64,000 nt of DNA, taken from NCBI RefSeq assembly GCF_029633915.1, contig NZ_CP091092.1, positions 1,798,001-1,862,000 of the forward strand. The letters are read 5' to 3'. The notes beneath the pieces were generated by a model, which made no database searches, was not told the DNA's origin, and saw only the letters and a list, made by a program, of their open reading frames with translations. Positions 56,793 to 64,000 of this stretch are shown here, piece by piece. The position numbers were made by a program, and so were the translations under genes. Within the stretch, counting starts at the first letter, position 1; each line of letters begins with the position of its first letter. The DNA is from Methanomicrobium antiquum. Lineage in GTDB: Archaea; Halobacteriota; Methanomicrobia; Methanomicrobiales; Methanomicrobiaceae.

Positions 56793-57311
56793 GGGCTTAA
56801 CCTCACAATAATAACATTAAGTTGAACAGGGAGCATAATTTAGTTATTGTTCATTCATCACATGAATTTTTTTAAAAGTCGATTTTGTCATAACACCCGT
56901 GAGCCTGCAACCACACTACTAAATTTATACTACAGTCATCAGAGAGATGAAAACCTAAAAAAAATCAATTTTAAAATTTGGGTCAATGTTTTCCTGGTAG
57001 AATCACTAACAATCAGGACTCTCATAAAATGCGGCGGGTCCTTTGATCATTGATAAACTTTATCCAAAAAAGCTCAAAACAGCCTTCTTTTCCAACCATA
57101 CTTTTTTTGTTAAAAATCAGATTTTTAAATCTTAATCCAGGAAAAAAATTATTATTTTCTTTTTTTTATTGATTGTCAGTCCCCCTTATTGTATGCAATA
57201 ATTATTATAATAAATCTTTAGTGATTATCACTAGGGATAGCTATTAATAATTACCTCACCATAATATCGATTAACTAAATCAACAACTCTGACTTTCAGG
57301 AAGTGACAACA
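56793..57311. other. AT-rich spacer
   Basis: Only a weak 68-codon plus-strand frame at 56847 without ribosome-binding site or familiar composition. The end holds the ribosome-binding site CAGGAAG for the next gene. Confidence 0.45.
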
Positions 57312-58313
57312 ATGACAACAAAAACAGCAAACAATCAAAGGCATTTTGCTTTAATTGTTGTTTTTAGTATTCTTTCAGCATTCATGGTAATCCAGGCATC
57401 AGCAACAGCACCTGAAACTGTAGCTGACACAGCGAATTTTCAGACAGATTTAATTGACATCCAATCAGAGGAGGCAGGCATAAAATACCCGAAAGTAAGC
57501 CTGCCTGACAGAAAAGGCGAAACCATAACGGCAGCACACGAATTCAGGTTCAACTCAGAATTAAGAAAAATAGAGGTTGAATTAGACAAAAACGAATACC
57601 TCGCCGCAGAGAAAACCAATAAAAACATTCGGGCAAAATCTTCAGGCATAAAGGCAGAAGACTGGACAGCAGGATACTACCAGACACTTATTACAGACAG
57701 CATTAATTTAAAAAGCTACAGTCAAATCACAAAAGAGCTTCGAAAAATCAAAAATGAAGAACAGCTCAACGACGACGAATATGCAGACCTCATAGTCACA
57801 TTCGTCCAGTCACTGCCATATGAAACCACAGGTACTGCTCCAAAGTACCCGATAGAAACTCTGTATGAGATGAAAGGTGATTGCGATGACAAAAGTCTTC
57901 TGCTCTCAGCAATTCTCACACTCGAAGGCTATGATAATCAGATGATGTATTTCAAAGATGAAAGTCACGTTGCAGTCGAAATCCGCACCTCAAATCCCCC
58001 CCATGATTCTGAGTATGCATTCATTGAAACCACTGCAACAGGCCTTATAGGCATCATTCCGGAAGAGGTAAACAACCATCCCTTCAGCCCTAAAACCCCC
58101 ATAACAATCCCCATATCACGGGAAGGAAAGGAGTATACATCATATGAACAAAACCTTCTCATACAGAACTATTTTGATGAAATTAAATCAGATATCGCTG
58201 AACTGAAATATGACAGCTCAGATGAATTAAAAGACCTCCATACGAAATACAACACAGTAACGAAAAACATCACAAACCGCGATTTTCTTTATGAATGGGT
58301 AATACAGCAGTAA
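57312..58313 (+). CDS. Secreted transglutaminase-like protein
   Basis: 333 aa from ATG 57312; a GTG 3 codons earlier overlaps the CAGGAAG ribosome-binding site. Signal peptide ends near QASA. The domain around residues 170-250 has the triad pattern: Cys in MKGDCDDKSLLL, His in DESHVAVEIR, and a later acidic position in YAFIETTA. It probably acts on cell-surface peptides. Single gene with a long AT-rich downstream region. Confidence 0.75.
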   Translation: MTTKTANNQRHFALIVVFSILSAFMVIQASATAPETVADTANFQTDLIDIQSEEAGIKYPKVSLPDRKGETITAAHEFRFNSELRKIEVELDKNEYLAAEKTNKNIRAKSSGIKAEDWTAGYYQTLITDSINLKSYSQITKELRKIKNEEQLNDDEYADLIVTFVQSLPYETTGTAPKYPIETLYEMKGDCDDKSLLLSAILTLEGYDNQMMYFKDESHVAVEIRTSNPPHDSEYAFIETTATGLIGIIPEEVNNHPFSPKTPITIPISREGKEYTSYEQNLLIQNYFDEIKSDIAELKYDSSDELKDLHTKYNTVTKNITNRDFLYEWVIQQ

Positions 58314-59037
58314 TTAATCTCCATAAGAAATGTCACAAAAAACGCTCTAAAAAAATTATAATGATACGTTTTAAAAAACATCTTCTAAAAATATTTACAA
58401 AAGCATAAAGCACATTTGCATAAAGCACATTTTGTTTATTTGACCCTAATCCTCGCATTTGATTTTAAAAACCACATCTGCTTTAAACTCTAATATTCAT
58501 CTTACAAACTTCATCTTACGATATCTGCTCTAAACCAAACATCTGCCAACAAAAAACATATCCGGCCTTGAAAATGGTTCTTCAATACAATTACAGGCAA
58601 TCCCATATAGATAAAATTTGACAGGTCAAATCTTCAATTCAGACAAATCATAAGAAATATCAGGCCATACAAATAACCCGTAAATCAAACAATCCATAAA
58701 TTCATACAAATAAACAGAGTATACACCCCGGCCTAAAAACAACAGAATATACTAAATTTTATAATACAAACAATTTCGTTTGCCGGATTAAACAAAATTT
58801 TTAAAATCAGAGATATGGGCATTAAAATGTGAAAAAAATGCAAAATGCAGATAGAATAAATAAGAAAATTTCAAACAATGTTCCGGAGAATAAATCTCAT
58901 AAACCATATGTTGATTTATGAAAGAAAAATGATAGATTTTAACATCAAAATTCCAGAGCTATGTCACAAGTGATATACCGGGCATAAATCTGATTTTCAA
59001 TCTGACTTTCAATAGTCAGACAAAAAATATTCAAAAT
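58314..59037. other. 724-bp AT-rich region, nothing recognised
   Basis: No open frame with start signal, no strong hairpin and no tRNA. A short duplication of TAAAGCACATTT occurs near 58407-58433. Confidence 0.5.
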
Positions 59038-59820
59038 TTATTCTTTTTTGAATTCAGAGGAATATACAAGCGCTCCTTTAACAGGACACACATCCACACA
59101 TCGCCCGCACATATAACACTCAGACTTATTATCGCCCGCTTTTGCCTCATCAACAGGACATACCGTCTCACATTTCCGGCAATCAATGCACAAATCAGTC
59201 CTTCTGAATTTATAACGGCTTTTTATTGCAAGCAATGAAAGAAAAAGTCCATAAGGACATATGAATCTGCAAAACGGCCTGTAAATAAAAAATGAGAGTA
59301 TCACAAAAATCAAAAACACATAAAACGAAATTGAAAGCATATTTAGAGTGAAAAAATCTTTGATACCCAAAATTCCAATAAGACTTATTGAAAACAAAAC
59401 AGCCAAAACCAAAAATGCAATAAATACAAAAAATCTTATGAAAACATAATATTTCTTCAAATACTTACCTCTTTTCTTAACCGGAACTGCTGAAATAATT
59501 TCCTGTAAAGCGCCAACAGGACAGATGTTTCCACAAAAAATACGGCCAATTACAAAACTTACAATAGCAATGAACAAAAGTCCGAAAACCACAAAAACAG
59601 CAGGAGAACCATGAGATGATAAATTCCTCAGGAAAACAGTCTGAAACTGATAGGGTGCAACAGGAGAAAAAAATAAAAATCCGGATAAAACAGAGGCAAA
59701 TAAAAAAACACTCCGGATTTTTCTGCTCATCAATCCCTTCTTCCAAAGGACAATAATAACAAAAAGGGCAAGAATACAATATATAAAACCGGTTGTCTGA
59801 GAAAAGAACTTTATGACCAC
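59038..59820 (-). CDS. NapH/MauN-type membrane polyferredoxin
   Basis: 260 aa. About five membrane helices with CxxxCP-type motifs at two helix ends (CGNICPVGA and CRFICPYGL), followed by two [4Fe-4S] ferredoxin motifs (CIDCRKCETVCP and CYMCGRCVDVCP) on the cytoplasmic side. It carries electrons to or from the membrane; no partner reductase is next to it. Confidence 0.88.
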   Translation of the reverse strand: MVIKFFSQTTGFIYCILALFVIIVLWKKGLMSRKIRSVFLFASVLSGFLFFSPVAPYQFQTVFLRNLSSHGSPAVFVVFGLLFIAIVSFVIGRIFCGNICPVGALQEIISAVPVKKRGKYLKKYYVFIRFFVFIAFLVLAVLFSISLIGILGIKDFFTLNMLSISFYVFLIFVILSFFIYRPFCRFICPYGLFLSLLAIKSRYKFRRTDLCIDCRKCETVCPVDEAKAGDNKSECYMCGRCVDVCPVKGALVYSSEFKKE

Positions 59821-59973
59821 ATAAACACCTTCATGAATTCAATACTTCTAATAAAAGACATCAGACAAATAAAATTACCTGAGAAAAAATGAGAAAATTT
59901 GTTAAAAATAAGAGTTACGTACACTTTACCCATTCTGAACTTTCATCAGTCATTTAATGCAAATGTTTCAGCT

Positions 59974-60222
59974 TCACCTTTCATATTTTTTAATCGCAGA
60001 AGCATCCGAATAGACTCTTGCTTTCCCGTTAGCTACTTTTTTTCCCTTAACAACCCTTAATTTTTCAAGAGCAATTAAATCCGGCTCAACACCATAACAC
60101 AGAGAAATATCTTTTTTAATGCTTTCTTTTGAAGGAATTGCTCCCTCAAAAAAAAGACAAAAAGATATCTCCTTTCTGGAAAATTCAGGATTTTCCTCAT
60201 AACTTTCAAATTTGATATCCAT
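59974..60222 (-). CDS. Ribosomal protein S24e family protein
   Basis: 82 aa from ATG at 60222 (usual S24e about 95-100). The S24e pattern is visible: MDIKFESYEENPEFSRKEI, EGAIPSKESIKKDI, then KLRVVKGKKVANGKARVYSD. It is shorter at the C-terminus. It follows the UPF0316 gene by 36 nt and is not in the usual archaeal S24e-S27e/Spt4 operon context, so it may be the real S24e moved or a paralogue. Confidence 0.7.
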   Translation of the reverse strand: MDIKFESYEENPEFSRKEISFCLFFEGAIPSKESIKKDISLCYGVEPDLIALEKLRVVKGKKVANGKARVYSDASAIKKYER

Positions 60223-60258
60223 AATAAACCCAAAAACAAACAACAAAAAAATTAATTT

Positions 60259-60837
60259 TTATTTTCCTTTCCTTGAAAACCTTCCAAATCCTCTTTTGGT
60301 CTTCACTGTCCGGGACGTAAACATATCCCCGCCGGCACTTTTCACATCCTCTATCGTATAGAAAGCATGAGGATTGTATTTGTGGACATGCCCTAAAGCA
60401 ACAGGGATACTTTTTCGCTTAACAACCGTAAATATAACACTTACATCCCCATGCTGGCCTTTTGCACCTATAACGGTTGTCCTGAATCCTCCTTTTTTTA
60501 ACCTGTCTATCAGCAGTGTCGCATCATACTGGGTAATTATTCTGATAACAGAAATACCCATTGCCATCTTCTCCTCAATTAAAATCCCGACATAATTTCC
60601 GCATGCAAAACCAAGTGCATAGGCAATAAAAGAGACTCCGGGACTTCCATCCTTTAAAACCTGGCTGATTGCAATGAGCCATATACTTATTTCAAAAAAA
60701 CCCACAACAGGCGCGAGATATTTAAGCCCCCTTGATATGAAGATAATTCTCAATGTTCCAAAGGACACATCTGCAACCCTGGCCGCAAATATAAGCAGTG
60801 GAAGCAGTACAAGATTGAATAATTCAGGATCTGTCAT
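60259..60837 (-). CDS. UPF0316/DUF2179-DUF5698 membrane protein
   Basis: 192 aa. Three membrane helices with RVADVSFGTLRIIFISRG (typical DUF5698), then a cytosolic DUF2179 domain with VIRIITQYDATLLIDRLKKG and DVSVIFTVVKRKSIP. The tail is basic. Likely operon with the S24e-like gene. Confidence 0.88.
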   Translation of the reverse strand: MTDPELFNLVLLPLLIFAARVADVSFGTLRIIFISRGLKYLAPVVGFFEISIWLIAISQVLKDGSPGVSFIAYALGFACGNYVGILIEEKMAMGISVIRIITQYDATLLIDRLKKGGFRTTVIGAKGQHGDVSVIFTVVKRKSIPVALGHVHKYNPHAFYTIEDVKSAGGDMFTSRTVKTKRGFGRFSRKGK

Positions 60838-61032
60838 GAAAAATTATACACCTGTATTGATGGTTTTTAACACTCAGTCATCATTCCAGAAATAATTTTG
60901 GTAAGAAACATCAAAATAACCACTCTTTTCACCCGATTTTTTCACCATAATATTTTGTTTTATCAATATTCTGATATCCGGAATATGTGCCATAATTTAA
61001 GAAATAAAAAAAAGATAGAGAATACGTGTTTT

Positions 61033-62250
61033 ATGCAGTACAGAACAGTTCCAAAAACAAATGATAAAATCTCCGCAATAGGGTTTGGCTGTATGCGTCT
61101 TCCAGTCAAAAACGGACGTATTGATGAAAAAGAAGCTACAAAACAGATTCATTATGCAATAGAAAAAGGAATCAACTACTTCGACACCGCAATCCCTTAC
61201 CACATGGGAAAAAGCGAATCTTTTCTAGGAAGAGCACTTTTGGGAGGATTTCGCGAAAAGGTAAAAATTGCAACAAAACTCCCTCACTGGTCAGTTAAAT
61301 CCAGAGAGGATATGGATGAAATACTAAATTCACAGCTTAAAAAACTACAGACAGACCACATAGATTATTATTTAATCCACAGCCTCGCCGGCGATTCATG
61401 GGAAAAAATGAAAAATCTTGGAGTTATAGATTTTTTAGAATCTGCCAAAAAATCCGGCAAAATAATCAATGCAGGGTTTTCATTTCACGGCGACATCAGC
61501 TCATTTAAGAGAATTGTTGATGAAAACGACTGGGAATTCTGCCAGATTCAGTATAACATCTTAGATGAAAAAAATCAGGCAGGAACAGAAGGTCTTTTGT
61601 ATGCCGCTCAAAAAAATCTTGCAGTAATTATTATGGAGCCATTAAGGGGCGGAAATCTTGTGAATAATATTCCAAAAGAGGTTTCTAAAATATGGGATGA
61701 GGCTGATGTAAAAAAAACACCTGCCGAATGGTCATTTCAATGGATCTTAAACAAACCCGAAGTAACCACAGTCCTCTCAGGTATGAATGAAATATCACAA
61801 ATTGATGAAAATACAGATACTGCATCGAATGCATTCCCGGATTCACTTACAAAAGAAGAGCTTTTGATTGTCGATAAAGCAAAAGAGGCCTACATGAAAC
61901 TTATGAAAGTGGGCTGTACAGGATGCCGGTACTGCATGCCCTGCCCGTATGGAGTAGATATTCCGGAGTGTTTTTCACTTTACAATAATTATTTCATTTT
62001 CGGCGGGAAATTAAAGACCAAATTTCACTATATTATCAGACTTGGAGGAATCCTAAGCGACAGAGGAAATGCAGGACTTTGCAGAAATTGTGGGAAATGT
62101 AAAAAGTCATGCCCGCAGAATCTTGATATTCCAAATCTTTTGAAAGATGTTTCAAAGACATTTGAGGGAAGAACATTTGGAATAAAAACTGCAATACTAA
62201 AAAAAGGAGCCGAACTTCAGGCCAGAATTTCCTTTAAAAAACGCAATTGA
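61033..62250 (+). CDS. Aldo/keto reductase with C-terminal iron-sulfur region
   Basis: 405 aa from the ATG before QYRTVPKTND; a longer in-frame extension from 60898 looks untranslated. The AKR barrel has GFGCMRLP, FDTAIPYHMGKSE (catalytic Asp and Tyr), and YLIHSL. The C-terminus adds CTGCRYCMPCPYGVDIP and CRNCGKCKKSCPQNLDIP, two four-Cys cluster sites, as in many archaeal and clostridial AKRs (COG1453). Confidence 0.92.
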   Translation: MQYRTVPKTNDKISAIGFGCMRLPVKNGRIDEKEATKQIHYAIEKGINYFDTAIPYHMGKSESFLGRALLGGFREKVKIATKLPHWSVKSREDMDEILNSQLKKLQTDHIDYYLIHSLAGDSWEKMKNLGVIDFLESAKKSGKIINAGFSFHGDISSFKRIVDENDWEFCQIQYNILDEKNQAGTEGLLYAAQKNLAVIIMEPLRGGNLVNNIPKEVSKIWDEADVKKTPAEWSFQWILNKPEVTTVLSGMNEISQIDENTDTASNAFPDSLTKEELLIVDKAKEAYMKLMKVGCTGCRYCMPCPYGVDIPECFSLYNNYFIFGGKLKTKFHYIIRLGGILSDRGNAGLCRNCGKCKKSCPQNLDIPNLLKDVSKTFEGRTFGIKTAILKKGAELQARISFKKRN

Positions 62251-62260
62251 GAACTAATAA

Positions 62261-62340
62261 GATAAAAATAGATAAAAATAGATAAAAATAGATAAAAATA
62301 GATAAAAATAGATAAAAATAGATAAAAATAGATAAAAATA
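62261..62340. repeat. 10-bp tandem repeat GATAAAAATA, eight units
   Basis: Eight perfect units directly downstream of the reductase stop, with a partial ninth. A T-rich imperfect repeat (TTCTGTGTTTTTTTC-like units) follows at about 62440-62515. Confidence 0.95.
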
Positions 62341-62528
62341 GATAAAATTAAGAAGAAAGTAAAAAAACATTTGTGGAATTTATCCAGGTTCCTTTACATT
62401 TTTTCTTATCTCTCATTGGATAATTCTCATCTGATGATTATTCATTATGTGTCTTTTTTATTCTGTGTTTTTTTCACCATGTGTTTTTTTCATTCTGTGT
62501 CTTTTTCCTGGTTTTTTGTCTGAATTAT

Positions 62529-63242
62529 CTACTCATCGGACGATTTTCCAGCAGATTTTTTATACTGCACCTCCTCATCTCTGTCTTCTCCATGAACGGC
62601 GGACAAAATATTTACAAGATGATTTACTGCCGGATTTACTGCCTGTGTACTTCTGAATAATTCAGATACAAATTCCGGTGGAATAAGACTGTATGACAAA
62701 ACACCTGCCTCAGAGGCCTCTGTAAAAATAAGCCCTCTTAGTTTATCAAAAAGGCATGTATTGAATTTTCGTTCGTTTTTAAGAATTGAATTGTCGCATA
62801 TCAGTGTCTTTTTCTCCAATATGTAATTCCAGTCAATTTCAGGACTGCCAAACGCTGATCTTAATGTTTCAACTCTCATCCAGTCACTACCAAAACATCC
62901 CTTTAAACTCTCTTTTTGAGAGACTATGCAGTCCAGGAGCTTCTTGAAATCATATATAAACAGATTATAGCTTTCTTTAAATTCATTAAAGAGAAGATCG
63001 GCTTTTTTCTCAGCATCAGGAGGATCTGCAATCATTCCAAGAACAGATGTTCCAATAAGAAGTGACAGATTTTTTATCAGATTATCAAATGAGGCTTCGG
63101 CCTTAACAAGACGGGACAGTACAGAATCATTTTGGCATTTACTGCCCCCACCTTCAGATACATCGCCATACAGCCTCTCATGAACCATAAGAAAAAAAGA
63201 GGGCATCGATGCAATTATTGAAAGAAACGGAATTACTCTCAT
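62529..63242 (-). CDS. Hypothetical protein
   Basis: 237 aa, mostly helical by composition, with a weakly hydrophobic N-terminus (IPFLSIIASMPSFFLMV) that may be a signal or membrane helix. The rest is charged with several Cys. No domain recognised. The C-terminus is a polar tail (GEDRDEEVQYKKSAGKSSDE). Confidence 0.6.
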   Translation of the reverse strand: MRVIPFLSIIASMPSFFLMVHERLYGDVSEGGGSKCQNDSVLSRLVKAEASFDNLIKNLSLLIGTSVLGMIADPPDAEKKADLLFNEFKESYNLFIYDFKKLLDCIVSQKESLKGCFGSDWMRVETLRSAFGSPEIDWNYILEKKTLICDNSILKNERKFNTCLFDKLRGLIFTEASEAGVLSYSLIPPEFVSELFRSTQAVNPAVNHLVNILSAVHGEDRDEEVQYKKSAGKSSDE

Positions 63243-63713
63243 CTGATATCTAATTAAACTCTTTTAAGGCTTATATTTATCCAAAATCTAAAATATGTCA
63301 GTACTCCTCTTTCATTTTAATACATGAAATATTACATGAAGCATCTGCATCAGAAACATATCCGGTCAAAATGGTTTAAAGCATTCATAAACTCATATAT
63401 GGTTTATACACAAATCAGGCCATCAAAACTAATATTTTAAAACTACCGGCAAAGATAGCTGAAAATGTAAAAATAAGAATAATACGATAAATTAACATAT
63501 AATTCTACGAAGCCTTACAGGCAAAATACCATTGAGTTCTTACCTTAAATCCTTGTAATTTTCTATATCCGACTCTACGCCTACATTTTCACAATTATTT
63601 ATCCAATACTTTTTTACCTATATGAATCAATCATCAATTCTCAGGATTAATTAATTTCAGAATTCATTATTTCAGAATTCATAAATTCAAAAAAAAGGGG
63701 GGATTACAAAGAG
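63243..63713. other. AT-rich intergenic region
   Basis: No gene seen. A TACATGAAATATTACATGAA element near 63322 is reminiscent of the palindromic repeats. A GGGGGGAT stretch at 63697-63704 precedes the next start codon. Confidence 0.45.
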
Positions 63714-63962
63714 ATGGACAGAGTCATTCTTGCAACAACATATGGCAAAAGATGCCTTTTGGAATTGAATAAAGACACAAAAGCCGACATATTCAGCTCA
63801 TTAAAAAAATTTAAGGAAATGCAAAATGAAAATCCTAAAAATTTACTGAATGTTCCAAAAACGCCAATATTATCTCTTGAAATAAATGAATACACTGCAA
63901 CCCTTACAGTTCATAAAGACATTATTATCCTTCATGCAATTGAAAAAACAAAATCAGCATAA
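63714..63962 (+). CDS. Small hypothetical protein
   Basis: 82 aa. The ATG follows GGGGGGAT at about 9-10 nt. Sequence is mixed alpha/beta: MDRVILATTYGKRCLLELNK and a final TATLTVHKDIIILHAIEK. No membrane segment. Family unknown; the gene may continue an operon beyond the window. Confidence 0.55.
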   Translation: MDRVILATTYGKRCLLELNKDTKADIFSSLKKFKEMQNENPKNLLNVPKTPILSLEINEYTATLTVHKDIIILHAIEKTKSA

Positions 63963-64000
63963 ACTGAAGACATAACAAAAAAAAAGGATTGGTGATTTAT

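Noticed and set aside
56847-57053. 68-codon frame in the AT-rich spacer
   Set aside because: No ribosome-binding site, no domain, irregular composition.

Overview
The window is a stretch of archaeal chromosome, almost certainly from a methanogen of the order Methanomicrobiales; a Methanoplanus/Methanolacinia-like genome is my guess from memory. The evidence is a PolD large subunit with an intein, a fibrillarin/Nop5 operon, an archaeal Cbf5 with PUA domain, an archaeal-type thymidylate synthase, an S-layer protein with a PGF-type C-terminal anchor, an S24e-type ribosomal protein and tRNA genes without encoded CCA. The genome is AT-rich, with long AT-rich intergenic regions.

Layout. 1-4.0 kb: a bacterial-type RsgA GTPase, then an overlapping pair of a cytoplasmic radical-SAM/periplasmic-binding-protein fusion and a methyltransferase. 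4.0-19.7 kb is an accessory region ending at tRNA-Leu. It holds a GntP-type permease, a tail-to-tail junction of broken replication genes (primase-like fragment and Cdc6 with an in-frame TAG), a transglutaminase reading frame split by one stop codon, a small winged-helix operon with two palindromic operators, a GC-rich virus-like patch, and a cluster of secreted or membrane proteins. Two of those secreted proteins share a nearly identical promoter, about 160-nt leader and signal peptide although their mature parts are unrelated. Next to them is a secreted protein paired with a membrane-bound double winged-helix regulator.

19.8-37.5 kb is mostly core: methyltransferase, cation antiporter, PolD DP2 with a 165-residue mini-intein, thymidylate synthase, HEAT protein, acylphosphatase, a solitary Cas1 lacking two catalytic residues, a polar amino-acid ABC transporter with two permeases, a second binding protein, a pair of phenylacetate-CoA-ligase-like enzymes with a tandem ACT protein, and tRNA-Arg. 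37.5-46.5 kb is a cell-surface block: a vWA adhesin-like protein, a carboxypeptidase-regulatory-repeat protein and the S-layer protein, then tRNA-Gln.

46.7-48.7 kb carries two nearly identical 383-bp repeats with two GC-rich hairpins each, in direct orientation around a DUF1614-type gene. A third, partial copy abuts tRNA-Leu at 19.5 kb. Beside the second copy is an MNT antitoxin whose HEPN toxin partner has lost its middle. 48.8-64 kb returns to core genes (fibrillarin, Nop5, Ca2+/Na+ exchanger, TctA-like permease, uroporphyrinogen-III synthase, Cbf5, tRNA-Ser, secreted transglutaminase, polyferredoxin, S24e-like protein, UPF0316 protein, aldo/keto reductase), with AT-rich spacers full of tandem and palindromic repeats.

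The observations I would follow first are the duplicated leader/signal-peptide cassette with its shared operator, the 383-bp hairpin repeat, the cytoplasmic radical-SAM/binding-protein fusion, and the substituted solo Cas1. All assignments come from reading the sequence; no database search was run.
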